From NCBI RefSeq assembly GCF_003952265.1, contig NZ_CP034438.1, positions 1,240,001-1,304,000 on the forward strand: a stretch of 64,000 nt of DNA, given 5' to 3'. This document shows positions 12,880 to 22,496 of the stretch, one piece after another. Positions within the stretch are counted from its first letter, which is position 1. The number at the start of each line of letters is the position of its first letter. Below the pieces are notes generated by a model. The model was not told where the DNA came from and did not search any database. It saw nothing but the letters and a program-made list of their open reading frames with translations. Made by a program: the position numbers and the translations under genes. This DNA is from Flaviflexus salsibiostraticola (GTDB lineage Bacteria; Actinomycetota; Actinomycetes; Actinomycetales; Actinomycetaceae).

Positions 12880-15800
12880 CTAGTTACCGCCGGTGTCGAG
12901 CTCAACCTGCGCGGCGATCGCGTCTTCGATCGCATCGGTCAGCTCGTCCTGGGCCCGACCGTAGGCCGCCCAGTCGCCATCCTCGAGCGCCTGCGACGAG
13001 GCCTCCATGGCCTGCTGCGCTCGGTTGAGCGCGTTGTCGAGACGGTCCTGCGGGGAACCGATGACCGGCGCTCCCGTGTCCGTCGGCTCATCCGTCGGCT
13101 CGACCGTGGGCTCGTCGGTGGGCTCGGTCGGCTCCTCCGTGGCGCCCTCGCGGGCCTCCTCGGCGCGGGCCTCGCGCTCCTCCGCGTCGATGTCGGAGTC
13201 GCCCGCCTCGACGCCGGAGTCGCCGTCGAAGACCTGGTCGAGCGCCTCGTCGAGCGTCGGTGCGAACCCGATCTGATCGCCGAACGCCACAAGGACGTAC
13301 TGGAGCAGCGGGTAGGACGTGCCCTGTGACGCCTGGACGTAGACGGGCTGCACGTACAGCAGGCCACCGCCGACGGGCAGCGTCAGCAGGTTGCCGGAGA
13401 GAACCGTCGAACCGCCCTGGCGGAGCAGGTTGAGTTCGGTCGAGACCTCAGCGTTGGAGTTGAACCTGTTCTGGACCTGTCCCGGTCCCGGGACGGTCAG
13501 GTCGCGCGGGAGCTCAAGAAGCCTGAGCTGGCCGTAGTCCTCGTTCGGCTCTCCCGCCTCGCTGCCGGCGTCGGCACTGACGGCGAGGAAGCCCGTGAGG
13601 ACGTTCCTATCCGTATTGCCGCCGGGGATGAAGGAGGTTGACAGGGAGAAGCTCGCCTCGTCCGTTCCCGGCATCTGCAGCGTCTGGTAGTACGGGGGCT
13701 GTGCCGTGGCCGGGCCGCCGTCGCCGACCGTCGGGTCCGGCGGGACGTTCCAGAAGTCGCCGCCCGAGTAGAAGGACGCCGCGTCGGTCACGTGGTAGCG
13801 GGTGAGCAACTGTCGCTGGACCTTGAACAGGTCCTCCGGGTAGCGCACGTGGCTCATGAGGTCGCCAGACATCTCCGTGCGGGAGGTGAGCTGTCCGGGG
13901 AAGATGCTGCTCCACGCGTTGAGGATCGGATCCTCCTCGTCCCACTGGTAGAGGGTGACCGAGCCGTCGTAGGCGTTGACGACCGCCTTGACGGAGTTGC
14001 GGATGTAGTTGACCTCTTCGGGGATGTAGCCGACGATCTGGCCGGTGATATCGGTCGTCGTCGTCGCATCCTCGAGGGACTCTCGAGCCGAGTACGGGTA
14101 CTGGTTCGTCGTCGTGTAACCGTCGATGATCCACACGAGATCCTTCGGCGTATCCTCGTCGCCGTCCATGTCGACGACCGCCGGGTAGGCCTTCGAGTCG
14201 AGCGTGAGGTACGGAGCGATCTTCTCGATGCGGGTGTGAGGGTCGCGATCGTAGAGGATCTGCGAGTTGTCGTTGACGCGCTCGGAGAAGAAGATCTCCT
14301 GGTCGCGGAATTTCGTCGCGTAGAGCAGCTTGACCCAGAAGCTGTCGATCTTCGGTCCGCCGTCACCCTCGAAGGTGTTGTTGACCTGGCCGGTCGGCGC
14401 ATCGTCGTTCGGGTAGTCGAGCTCCCAGGGCTCAGCGCCCTCGGGTGCCCCGACGATCGAGTACGTCGGCGAGTTCTGGCCGAAGTAGATCCGCGGCTCG
14501 TACTCACCGAGCTCACCCGTCGAGGGGATTCCCTGCTGGAAGAAGGCCGGCCTGCCGTCGCTCTGGGCGGTGTTGCCGTAGGCGGCCACCACTCCGAAGC
14601 CGTGCGTGTAGACCGTGTGGTCGTTGACCCACGTGCGCTGATCATCGCCGAGGCCCGCGAGATTGAGCTCGCGCATGGCGATGACGGTGTCGCGCTCCTC
14701 GCCGTCGATCGCGTACTTGTCGACCGCGAGCTGCTGGGCGAAGCCGTAGTACTGACGGTTCTGCTGCAGCTGGTTGAAGGTCGGCGAGACGATGTTCGGA
14801 TCGAGCAGGCGGATCTGGGCCGTCGACTGCGAGTCCTCGCGGAGCTGGCCCGCCGACGCCTCGGTCTCGGCGTTGTACGTGATCATCTCGATGTCATCGA
14901 GACCGTACGCGGTCAGCGTCGCATCGATGTTGCGCTGGATGTAGGGCGACTCCAGCTCGACGGCGTTGGGCTGGACCTGGAACTGCTGGACGATCGCGGG
15001 GTACGCGGTGCCGACTGTGATCTGGGCGATGAGGGCAACGGCGAGGCCGGCGATGGCGACGCGGATGCGACCCTTGAAGGCGACGTAGACGAAGATGCCG
15101 GCGATGATGATGCTGACGCCCGTCATGATCTCCCGGGCGGGGAGCGACGCCTGCACGTCGGTGTAGGAGGCGCCGGAGTAGCGGTAGTTCTCACCGATGA
15201 GGAGCTCATAGCGGGACAGCCAGAACCAGGCTGCGGCCGTCAGCGCCGAGACGGCGCCGAGGACCGCGAGGTGGACGCGCGCCTTCGAGGAGAAGTACAT
15301 CGGCTTCTGTGTGGGGTCGATACCGCCATACAGGTAGTGCATGAAGAGCGCGACGATCCAGGCCGCCACAAGGAGACGGATAATGAAGGAGAGAACCAGC
15401 GACAGCATCGGCAGAGTGAAGACGAAGAAGCCGATATCGAGGCCGAACTCGGGATCGACCTCACCGAACGCCTCCCGGTTGAAGAACATCATGACGGTCC
15501 GCCACTGGGATCCGAGCCCGGCTCCGAACATGACACCGAGGAGGAGCGGCAGGCCGTAGAACGACAGCTTCCGGTACTTGCTGATGCCATCCCGGTAGGG
15601 ATCGAGGCTGCGGTTGCGGATCGCACCCGGCTCGGGAATGCCACCCGACGGGTAGGCGATCCGCATCGTCAGCCAGATGACGACAGCGAGGATAAGCACG
15701 CCGATGGCGCCGACGCCGATCTGTGCTCCCCACTGGGTCCAGAAGACGCGAACGGCGCCGAGCTGGTCGTACCAGAGCACCTCGGTCCACACGTTGGCGG

Positions 15801-15942
15801 TCATAACGAACAGGAAGAGCAGGGCTCCGAGCACGACGACGGTCGGGATGAAGGCTCCGCCGCCGCCGGGTCTCGCCGTCGTTCCCCCGCCCGCGTTCCA
15901 CGGGCGGTTCGGGAATGAGGAAGTGGTCACAGGATTCTCCAT
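12880..15942 (-). CDS. UPF0182 family large membrane protein (Rv3193c-like)
   Basis: This 1,020-residue protein is the actinobacterial UPF0182/COG1615 protein. The first 320 residues hold about seven membrane helices after a Pro/Gly-rich N-terminus. A large extracytoplasmic domain (about 330-900) follows. The end is a low-complexity acidic region with TEEPTEPTDEPT-type repeats and a helical tail. The function is unknown. The order with the PDZ protease, DUF2342 protease and UvrD2 matches mycobacterial Rv3193c-Rv3198c. The ATG at 15942 was chosen because the reading frame upstream overlaps the divergent gene at 16031. No strong ribosome site is seen. Confidence 0.92.
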   Translation of the reverse strand: MENPVTTSSFPNRPWNAGGGTTARPGGGGAFIPTVVVLGALLFLFVMTANVWTEVLWYDQLGAVRVFWTQWGAQIGVGAIGVLILAVVIWLTMRIAYPSGGIPEPGAIRNRSLDPYRDGISKYRKLSFYGLPLLLGVMFGAGLGSQWRTVMMFFNREAFGEVDPEFGLDIGFFVFTLPMLSLVLSFIIRLLVAAWIVALFMHYLYGGIDPTQKPMYFSSKARVHLAVLGAVSALTAAAWFWLSRYELLIGENYRYSGASYTDVQASLPAREIMTGVSIIIAGIFVYVAFKGRIRVAIAGLAVALIAQITVGTAYPAIVQQFQVQPNAVELESPYIQRNIDATLTAYGLDDIEMITYNAETEASAGQLREDSQSTAQIRLLDPNIVSPTFNQLQQNRQYYGFAQQLAVDKYAIDGEERDTVIAMRELNLAGLGDDQRTWVNDHTVYTHGFGVVAAYGNTAQSDGRPAFFQQGIPSTGELGEYEPRIYFGQNSPTYSIVGAPEGAEPWELDYPNDDAPTGQVNNTFEGDGGPKIDSFWVKLLYATKFRDQEIFFSERVNDNSQILYDRDPHTRIEKIAPYLTLDSKAYPAVVDMDGDEDTPKDLVWIIDGYTTTNQYPYSARESLEDATTTTDITGQIVGYIPEEVNYIRNSVKAVVNAYDGSVTLYQWDEEDPILNAWSSIFPGQLTSRTEMSGDLMSHVRYPEDLFKVQRQLLTRYHVTDAASFYSGGDFWNVPPDPTVGDGGPATAQPPYYQTLQMPGTDEASFSLSTSFIPGGNTDRNVLTGFLAVSADAGSEAGEPNEDYGQLRLLELPRDLTVPGPGQVQNRFNSNAEVSTELNLLRQGGSTVLSGNLLTLPVGGGLLYVQPVYVQASQGTSYPLLQYVLVAFGDQIGFAPTLDEALDQVFDGDSGVEAGDSDIDAEEREARAEEAREGATEEPTEPTDEPTVEPTDEPTDTGAPVIGSPQDRLDNALNRAQQAMEASSQALEDGDWAAYGRAQDELTDAIEDAIAAQVELDTGGN

Positions 15943-16030
15943 ACTGGGGACGGTGTACCCTTCTACCGTATCGCAAGCGGCAGAGGCGCTCCCAGCCCAT
16001 TCCCAAACTCCGGTGTGACACGATATCCCC

Positions 16031-16573
16031 ATGGATATTGACCCCAAGCTGGCGGCTCTGCGAGATGCCGTAACCGAGATCGAGAAGTTCGTCGCGACCG
16101 ACGGCTGGGACGCGCCGATCCGGGTCTTCGCGATCATCCGCGCCGTTCCCGCCCTCGAGGCGACACCCGAGCTCGCGGCGGAGCTGCCCGCCGATGTCGC
16201 CGTCAACGCGATCACCGACCCGCACACGCTCTTCTCCGTCGAGCAGGAGGGTCTGCCCCAGGCGAACACACTCGAAGAGCTTCTCGCCCAGCTCGCGTGG
16301 CCGGACGAGGTGGACGGCGCTGCGATCGTCGCCGAACGGATCATCGTGCCGCCCTCGGCAGAGAAGGATCTGCCGAAGGACCCCCAGCGCGCCCTCATCG
16401 CCCTGTCCGAGCACCCCGAGCGGGAGGATGTGCGCATGGCGGTCGGCTTCATGCGTGAGGGCCAGAGCTGGTGCTGCGTGCGCACGCGCTCCAACGACTC
16501 CGATGAGATGGTCGCCGGCAGCCCCGACGCCGTCCCCGGCCTCGTCGCGGCCCTCAGAGCCACCTTCGAATAG
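16031..16573 (+). CDS. PPA1309-family conserved actinobacterial protein
   Basis: This 180-residue soluble protein resembles the uncharacterised PPA1309 family usually found beside the UPF0182 gene. It contains a central acidic region and the segment MAVGFMREGQSWCCVRTR near residues 140-157. No signal peptide or membrane helix is visible. It is divergent from UPF0182, with 88 bases between the starts, so they probably share a regulatory region. The function is unknown. The ATG at 16031 lacks a clear ribosome site. Confidence 0.82.
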   Translation: MDIDPKLAALRDAVTEIEKFVATDGWDAPIRVFAIIRAVPALEATPELAAELPADVAVNAITDPHTLFSVEQEGLPQANTLEELLAQLAWPDEVDGAAIVAERIIVPPSAEKDLPKDPQRALIALSEHPEREDVRMAVGFMREGQSWCCVRTRSNDSDEMVAGSPDAVPGLVAALRATFE

Positions 16574-16633
16574 GTCGGTCCCACCGCCGCCTGCCGTACC
16601 CGCCATGGTCGAACGGACGGTCTCGCCTCCGCA

Positions 16634-17725
16634 TCAGCCGCAGGAGGGCAGGCCCTCCGTACGGCCGTCGCGGATGGCCTCGAGGGCTGCGACCGAATCG
16701 TCGAGGGAGGCGACGGCGATGACCTGCAGGCCCGCCACCTCCTCGACCTCTTTGCAGTTGTCGACCGGGGCGAGGAAGTAGTCCGCGCCGGCACGTCTGG
16801 CTCCGACGAGCTTGTGCTCGATCCCGCCGATCGGCCCGACCGTCCCATCGGCCGCGACCGTGCCCGTGCCGGCGATGACGTTCTCTCCGCCGATCGAACC
16901 CTCCGTCAGGAGGTCGTAGATCCGCAGGGCGAACATGTGGCCCGCACTGGGCCCGCCGACGTTCTCGAGGCTGATGTCGGCGCCCGGCGCTCCGGGCGCC
17001 GGCTGGGACATGACGGAGATGCCGAGGAGCGATCCCTCGCCCTCGGGTGCGGGCAGGGTCGCGAACGTCGCCGACCGCTCCGCCTCTCCTCTCGTCACCG
17101 TCGCCGTCAGCTCCGTCCCCGGTTCAATATCGGCGAGGTAGTCCTTCAGCTCCCGGAAGGTGGCAGGTTCGACCCGGTCGCCGCCGGGCCCGCTGAGGGC
17201 GACGAGTTCATCGCCCGGCTCGAGCCGGCCAATGGCGTTCGAGCCCTCGGAGAAGCCCGCGATCGTCAGCGTCACGGGGATGTCGATGCCCGCCTGGCCG
17301 TAGCCCGCGAGGACGGCGTCGATCTGCGACGCGTCCATCATCGCCGCACTCGACGAGCGCACCTCCTCGCTTGTCACCTCGGGGCTGTAGATCGACCTGA
17401 CGGGCAGCAGGTTCTTGTCGTCGTCGAGCAGAGCCTGGACGGCCGCGGATCCGATGACCGACTCGTCCGGGTTGCCGAAGGTCGACACCGTCGTCATGAG
17501 GAGCTCCGTGTCGCTCGGGTGCGTCTCCGCCTCGAAGTCGGTCAGCTCGACCACCGGCTCACCGTTGAGTTCGACGACGGACAGCGCCGGCCCGGGAGCC
17601 TGATAGAGGTAGGTCGTCGGCATGAAGGTCTGCCACAGAAGGAGGGCCCCGAACGCGACGGAGAGCACCCCGCCCAGGAGCACTCTCGGGGGCGTGGGCG
17701 TGACGTCATCGCGGTGGCTTCTCAC
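16634..17725 (-). CDS. Membrane-anchored PDZ/Lon-type serine protease (Rv3194c/YlbL-like)
   Basis: The protein has an N-terminal membrane helix, a PDZ domain and a C-terminal Lon-type proteolytic domain facing outward. From the GTG at 17725 (363 residues) the catalytic dyad is Ser260 in GGPSAGHM and Lys305 in GGIEHK. The PDZ domain contains NAIGRLEPGDELVALSG near residue 165. In-frame GTG starts at 17740 and 17770 are also possible and would add 5 or 15 residues. It faces the UPF0182/PPA1309 pair as in mycobacteria. The substrate is unknown; a role in envelope protein quality control is inferred. Confidence 0.9.
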   Translation of the reverse strand: MRSHRDDVTPTPPRVLLGGVLSVAFGALLLWQTFMPTTYLYQAPGPALSVVELNGEPVVELTDFEAETHPSDTELLMTTVSTFGNPDESVIGSAAVQALLDDDKNLLPVRSIYSPEVTSEEVRSSSAAMMDASQIDAVLAGYGQAGIDIPVTLTIAGFSEGSNAIGRLEPGDELVALSGPGGDRVEPATFRELKDYLADIEPGTELTATVTRGEAERSATFATLPAPEGEGSLLGISVMSQPAPGAPGADISLENVGGPSAGHMFALRIYDLLTEGSIGGENVIAGTGTVAADGTVGPIGGIEHKLVGARRAGADYFLAPVDNCKEVEEVAGLQVIAVASLDDSVAALEAIRDGRTEGLPSCG

Positions 17726-17819
17726 CGCACCATCATGCACCCCAACCGGGCTCGGGCGGCAGTCGGTCACGTTTTTTCGCCGTCAGCTGGCATGCTGGCC
17801 TCCGGGCTTCTCCCTCCAC

Positions 17820-17825
17820 TAGCCT
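17820..17825 (+). promoter_or_regulatory. -10 box TAGCCT before DUF2342 gene
   Basis: TAGCCT fits the TANNNT actinobacterial -10 pattern. Transcription would start about 20 bases before the GTG at 17853, leaving room for GAGGAG. No clear -35 box is seen. Confidence 0.4.
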
Positions 17826-17852
17826 TGAGCTCAGACAACCGAGGAGTACGAC

Positions 17853-19250
17853 GTGAGTGAACCGAATCCGCGCGACGATCAGTGGAAAGAGATGCTGCGT
17901 GCCGTCCTCGGCGACCAGGCTGCCGAGGAGGTCATCGCGTCGATGGAGGCGCAGGGCTTCGACCCGGCCGCACTGTCCCGCATGAACCCCTCCGGCCCAG
18001 ATTTCTCTGTCCTCATGGGCCAGCTGCGCTCCATGCTCGCCGGAGCGCCCGATGGTCCGGTCAACTGGCAGATCGCCGAGCAGGTCGCCCGCCAGTCGCT
18101 GACGAGGGACGGTGTCGACACACTCACCGAGGGCGACGTCGCACGCGCCAAATCCAATCTCGAGCTCGCCGACATGTGGCTGAACGAGGTGACGGCCTTC
18201 GACCCATCGTACGGTCCCGCGCAGGCGTGGAGCCGGCTCGACTGGATCGCCCATGCTCAGTCGACCTTCCGCCGCATGACCGAGCCCGTCGCGAAGAACC
18301 TGACCGCCGCCTTCACGCGTGCCATGCAGGAGCAGATGGAGCAGATGCCCGAGGAGATGAAGGGGATGCTCGGTGATCAGGCCGGCACCTTCATGGAACA
18401 GATGATGGCGTCGATGACCGGCATGCAGTTCGGCGCCGCCCTCGCCGAGCTCGCCCGGCAGTCCTTCGGCTCGACGGACACCGGCCTGCCGTTCGTCGAG
18501 GGCCACACGACCGCGCTCGTCCCCGCCAATATCGCCGACTTCGCCGAGGATCTCGAGGCCCCGCTCGATGAGGTCATCCTCTTCGTCGCCGTCCGCGAGC
18601 AGGCCCATGCTCGACTCTTTGCCTCCTCCGCCTGGCTGCGCGCCTACCTTCTCGACACGATCGAGGCGTGGGCGCGGGATATCACCATCGACATGGGTGC
18701 CGTCGAGGAGCAGCTGCGCGGCATCGACATGTCGAACCCTCAGGCGATGCCCGAGATCGACCTCACGGACGTCTTCAGCCCCGCTCCGACCGAATCCCAG
18801 GGTGCAATCCTCACGCAGCTCGAGACGATCCTCGCCCTCATCGAGGGCTGGGTCTCCGAGGTCACCGATCTCGCCACCGTCGGCCATCTGCCCCACGCGG
18901 CCGCTCTGCGGGAGATGTTCACCCGCCGCCGCGCCACGGGCGGTCCCGCCGAGGTCACATTCGGCAACCTCGTCGGCCTCGAGATGCGCCCGCGGAAGGT
19001 CCGGGAGGCCGCGGCGTTCTGGAGGATGGCGCTCGCAAAGGGCGACCAGGATTCTCGCGAATACCTCTGGTCTCATCCCGATCTTCTGCCCGATTCGGGC
19101 GATCTCGACAAGCCCGATCTCTTCCTCGCCGACGACACGTCGGACCTTGCGACGGAGATCGATGACCTGCTCGCCGACATCTTCGCCGATGAGGAGGCCG
19201 GGGAGGACCCCTCCGGGCCGGAGGAACCGCTGCCCCCGACCGAGCGGTGA
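17853..19250 (+). CDS. Zinc-dependent metalloprotease-like protein (DUF2342, Rv3195-like)
   Basis: This 465-residue cytoplasmic protein belongs to the DUF2342/coenzyme F420 biosynthesis-associated hydrolase group. Central features are EGHTTALVPANIADF near residue 215 and the segment REQAHARLF near residue 250, which stands where relatives have a presumed metal-binding helix. A Met-rich stretch (150-190) and an acidic C-terminus are visible. GAGGAG precedes the GTG start. It is divergent from the PDZ protease gene. Proteolytic activity is a family assignment and has not been shown from sequence. Confidence 0.85.
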   Translation: MSEPNPRDDQWKEMLRAVLGDQAAEEVIASMEAQGFDPAALSRMNPSGPDFSVLMGQLRSMLAGAPDGPVNWQIAEQVARQSLTRDGVDTLTEGDVARAKSNLELADMWLNEVTAFDPSYGPAQAWSRLDWIAHAQSTFRRMTEPVAKNLTAAFTRAMQEQMEQMPEEMKGMLGDQAGTFMEQMMASMTGMQFGAALAELARQSFGSTDTGLPFVEGHTTALVPANIADFAEDLEAPLDEVILFVAVREQAHARLFASSAWLRAYLLDTIEAWARDITIDMGAVEEQLRGIDMSNPQAMPEIDLTDVFSPAPTESQGAILTQLETILALIEGWVSEVTDLATVGHLPHAAALREMFTRRRATGGPAEVTFGNLVGLEMRPRKVREAAAFWRMALAKGDQDSREYLWSHPDLLPDSGDLDKPDLFLADDTSDLATEIDDLLADIFADEEAGEDPSGPEEPLPPTER

Positions 19251-19287
19251 GCTGTGGATAACTGAGGGAGGGCTGTCCCTCGCGCCC

Positions 19288-19293
19288 TAGTGT
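19288..19293 (+). promoter_or_regulatory. -10 box TAGTGT, leaderless arrangement
   Basis: TAGTGT is followed by exactly six bases and then the ATG at 19300. Initiation at the usual distance would begin on or next to the A of the start codon, and no ribosome site is present. This fits leaderless transcription. Confidence 0.45.
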
Positions 19294-19299
19294 GGGCGC

Positions 19300-20256
19300 A
19301 TGCAGCTTCCCGAGGGCCTTGGACTCTATTGGCGCGATAATGAGACGGTTCAGCTCGGTCTCTCCCCCGCCCGCAGCGCCGTCTTCTCCGGGCTCTATCC
19401 CCGCGAGATTCCCCTGCTCAGCCTCCTGCGCAACCCCTGCACGATCGAGGACATCGACCAGTGGGCGCGATCGAATCAGGTCGACGCGGACCGCGCACGC
19501 AAGATCTGGAATGAGGTGCGGAACTCCGGCCTCGCCGAGGATCGTCCCGGCACGAGCACGATGACCCGGTCGGAACGGGCCGCCGCGGCCAGAGCCGGTG
19601 TCAAGGGCGTGGAGGGGATCGGTGACTTCGCCCTCGAAATCCGCGGCGCCGGACTCATCGGCGCCCAACTCGCCCTCACAGCCGACCTCTACGGCTTCTC
19701 CGCCATCCGCGTCATCGATCCGACCCCGGTCTCGGAGTCGGTCGCGCGCCTACTCGGGCTGTCAACCTTCGGCAAACCACTCGACACCGTGCTCCGGCCA
19801 CGCCTGCGCCCGGCCGGCAGCCGCAACGCGCAGTCGATCGTCGTCTCGATCAGCTCCCGCGTCTATCCCCTCCACACCGCTCGGACGTGCCTGGCGGAGG
19901 ATGTGCCGTACCTGCCGGTCGTCATCGCCGAGTCGGATATCCAGGTCGGCCCATTCGTCACCGGCACCCCGTGCATCGAATGCGTCGAATCGGCCCGCAC
20001 GGATCGGGATGAGGTATGGCCGCTGCTCGCCGCCCAGGCCGGCCGCCTGTCCATGCTCGAGGCAGATGCCGCGAGCGCGCTTCAGGTCTGTTCACTCGTC
20101 GTCAGCGAGCTCGTCGAATTCGCGACGAACAGGGACATGGAACCGCGGCTCTCGTCGTCGATCCTCCACATACCACCGCCTCCGCTCTGGCCGTTCATCG
20201 AGCGTGTGGAGCGGCACGCGAGCTGTGGGTGCGCGGCCAACGTGTTCCGGGCATAG
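19300..20256 (+). CDS. ThiF/E1-like protein with zinc cysteines (Rv3196-like)
   Basis: This 318-residue protein has an N-terminal winged-helix-like region (1-100) and a Rossmann-type E1/ThiF-like region around GAGLIGAQLA (near residue 115). Two cysteine pairs, CIEC (near 227-230) and CGC near the C-terminus, resemble the zinc site of ThiF/MoeB and of azole-peptide cyclodehydratase C proteins. The Arg-finger and catalytic Cys of true E1 enzymes are not evident. It follows the DUF2342 gene by 49 bases, the place of mycobacterial Rv3196. No peptide precursor or YcaO gene is nearby. The function is unknown. Confidence 0.7.
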   Translation: MQLPEGLGLYWRDNETVQLGLSPARSAVFSGLYPREIPLLSLLRNPCTIEDIDQWARSNQVDADRARKIWNEVRNSGLAEDRPGTSTMTRSERAAAARAGVKGVEGIGDFALEIRGAGLIGAQLALTADLYGFSAIRVIDPTPVSESVARLLGLSTFGKPLDTVLRPRLRPAGSRNAQSIVVSISSRVYPLHTARTCLAEDVPYLPVVIAESDIQVGPFVTGTPCIECVESARTDRDEVWPLLAAQAGRLSMLEADAASALQVCSLVVSELVEFATNRDMEPRLSSSILHIPPPPLWPFIERVERHASCGCAANVFRA

Positions 20257-20264
20257 CGGAGCTC

Positions 20265-22259
20265 TTACGCGTGCCCGTCGACGACGGCGAGGATGGCGGC
20301 ACCATAGCGGTCGAGCTTTGTCATACCGATTCCCTTGACGCGGCCGAGTTCGGCGATGGTCGCGGGCTTGGCAGCGGCGATCGACATGAGGACCGAGTCG
20401 ACGAGGATCATGTAGGCGGGCCTGCGCTCCTCCTCCGCCTGGATCCGCCGCCACGCCTTGAGGTCGTTGAGCAGAGCAACATCCTGGGGATGATTGAGCT
20501 CGAAGTCGACGGCGGCCTCCTTCGAGCGGCGCCGGTTCTTCGTGGCCCGAGAGACGTTCTCCTCCTCGGGCCAAATCCCGTCGAGGAACCGGGTCCGCCT
20601 GCGATTGCCGCGGCCCGCGGCACTCCGCGACCTCGCGTAGGAGAGGTGGAGATGCTCCCGAGCACGGGTGACACCGACGTAGAGGAGGCGACGCTCCTCG
20701 TCGACGGCCGCGGGGGTCTCGGCGAGGGAGATGGGCATGAGGCCCTCGCTCATCCCGACAAGGAACACCGCGTCCCACTCCAGACCCTTCGCCGCGTGCA
20801 TCGTCGAGATCGTCACGCCCTCGATCGTCGGGGCATTCTGGGTCGAGGCACGCTCCTCGAGCTCGGACACGAAGCCGGACAGGTCGGCGCCGCGCGCCTT
20901 GTCGATGTCATCCGCGAGGGTGACGAGCGCGTTGAGCGCCTCCCACCGCTCGCGCTGGGCGCCCGCGCTCTTCGGGGCATCGGACGACCAGCCGAGCCTG
21001 CCGACGACCTCCCGGACGGCGTCGGGCATGGTGGCGTCGACGCCGCTGCGTGCCAGCGTCCTCATCATGACCATCGCCTCGCGCACCTCCTTACGGGAGA
21101 AGTAGCGCTCACCGCCGCGGATCGTGAACCCGATACCGACGGCCGACAGTGCGGACTCGAAGGCCTGGCTCTGTGCGTTCGTGCGGATGAGGATCGCGAT
21201 CTCAGAGAGGAGTACGTCGCGGTCCTGAAGGGCGAGGATCCGTGCGGCGACATCCTTCGCCTCAGCATCATCATCGTCGTAGTCCCGGAAGCTGACAGAG
21301 GGTCCCGAGGGGCGCTGGGCGACGAGCTTGACCGAACCCGCGAGCCGGCCGGGTGCGATGACACGGTTGGCGACGTCGACCACCTGCGGTGTCGAGCGGT
21401 AGTCGCGGACGAGCTCGATCTCAGCCGCGTCCTTGAATCGCTTCCGGAAGTCCCTCAGGTAGCGCGGCGTCGCCCCCGTGAAGGAGTAGATGGTCTGCGA
21501 GACATCGCCGACGACGCACAGGTCGGTGCGCTCCCCGAGCCAGTGGTCGAGGAGCCGCTGCTGGAGCGGCGACACGTCCTGATACTCGTCGACGACGAAG
21601 TGCCGGTACTGGTGGCGGATCTGGCGGGCGATGTCATCGCGCTCCGACATGATGCCGATGAGGATGAGGATGATGTCCTCGAAGTCGATGACGCCGCGGG
21701 CGGACTTCGCCTCCTCGTAGGCGAGGATAAGACGCTGGATCGCCTCGTGGCTCATCCCGGACACCGGTTCCCGCGCCGCGCTCTGCGCACGCTCGACGTA
21801 GTGCTCCGGCCCCGCGAGCGAGACCTTCGACCATTCGATCTCCGAGGCGAGGTCCCTGATCGTCGTCCTATCCACGCTCATCCCGAGCTGGCCCGCGGCC
21901 TGGGCGACGAGCCCTGCCTTGTGCTCCTGAAGCTGGGGCATGGGGCCGCCGACCGCGTGTGCCCAGAAGTAGGAGAGCTGACGCAGTGCAGCCGCGTGAA
22001 AGGTCTGTGCCTGGACACCGTGCGCACCGAGGTCCCGCAGCCTGCTCCTCATCTCCCCCGCCGCGCGGGCGGTGAAAGTGACGGCGAGGACGTTCGTCGG
22101 CTCATAGGCGCCGACGAGAACGCCGTGGGCGATCCGGTACGTGATCGCCCGGGTCTTGCCGGTGCCGGCGCCCGCCCGGACGACGAGGGGTCCGCGAAGA
22201 TGCTCGGCGACCGTCCGCTGATCCGGGTCGAGGGCCGATAAAAGCTGTTCAACATCCAT
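20265..22259 (-). CDS. uvrD2: ATP-dependent DNA helicase UvrD2 (SF1A, HRDC domain)
   Basis: This 664-residue 3'-5' DNA helicase has Walker A AGAGTGKT (29-36), DEYQDVSPLQQ (motif II), GDVSQTIYSFTGA (III), the motif VI segment VGVTRAREHLHLSYARS (near 545) and a C-terminal HRDC domain (about 595-664). The mycobacterial protein has a four-cysteine zinc module between the helicase core and HRDC. Here that linker has no cysteine at all. AGGAGG lies five bases before the ATG at 22259. It converges with the ThiF-like gene, with eight bases between their stops. The role in DNA repair or replication-fork processing is assigned by family. Confidence 0.93.
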   Translation of the reverse strand: MDVEQLLSALDPDQRTVAEHLRGPLVVRAGAGTGKTRAITYRIAHGVLVGAYEPTNVLAVTFTARAAGEMRSRLRDLGAHGVQAQTFHAAALRQLSYFWAHAVGGPMPQLQEHKAGLVAQAAGQLGMSVDRTTIRDLASEIEWSKVSLAGPEHYVERAQSAAREPVSGMSHEAIQRLILAYEEAKSARGVIDFEDIILILIGIMSERDDIARQIRHQYRHFVVDEYQDVSPLQQRLLDHWLGERTDLCVVGDVSQTIYSFTGATPRYLRDFRKRFKDAAEIELVRDYRSTPQVVDVANRVIAPGRLAGSVKLVAQRPSGPSVSFRDYDDDDAEAKDVAARILALQDRDVLLSEIAILIRTNAQSQAFESALSAVGIGFTIRGGERYFSRKEVREAMVMMRTLARSGVDATMPDAVREVVGRLGWSSDAPKSAGAQRERWEALNALVTLADDIDKARGADLSGFVSELEERASTQNAPTIEGVTISTMHAAKGLEWDAVFLVGMSEGLMPISLAETPAAVDEERRLLYVGVTRAREHLHLSYARSRSAAGRGNRRRTRFLDGIWPEEENVSRATKNRRRSKEAAVDFELNHPQDVALLNDLKAWRRIQAEEERRPAYMILVDSVLMSIAAAKPATIAELGRVKGIGMTKLDRYGAAILAVVDGHA

Positions 22260-22463
22260 AAATCCTCCTCGGTCAGTGTGTCACGGCCGACTGGCACTCC
22301 CCCGCCGCCGTGGATGGCGAGGAGTGCCCGGCCCGTCGGTACGCAGGGCGGGTTCGCGACCGATTCGGTGCGGCCTCATGCGCGGCCGCTCGGCCCCCAC
22401 AGTCCGCCCGGGTCGACGAATGCATCGGCCACGCGGCCGGGACGCCGGTATGACGGTCACAGC

Positions 22464-22478
22464 CGGGCCTGCGGCCCG
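22464..22478 (-). terminator. Small hairpin after nudC
   Basis: CGGGCC and GGCCCG form a six-base-pair stem with a three-base loop, 19 bases past the nudC stop. The rest of the uvrD2-nudC gap (22260-22496) also holds GGCACTCC/GGAGTGCC arms but no gene that I can support. Confidence 0.4.
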
Positions 22479-22496
22479 CGGCGATTCGCGACCCCG

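Noticed and set aside
13792..15918. Very long open frame antisense to the UPF0182 gene
   Set aside because: High GC content creates long antisense frames. This one has no ribosome site or family features and lies fully opposite a well-supported gene. The same applies to frames at 20016-22241, 27298-30093 and 36892-38781.
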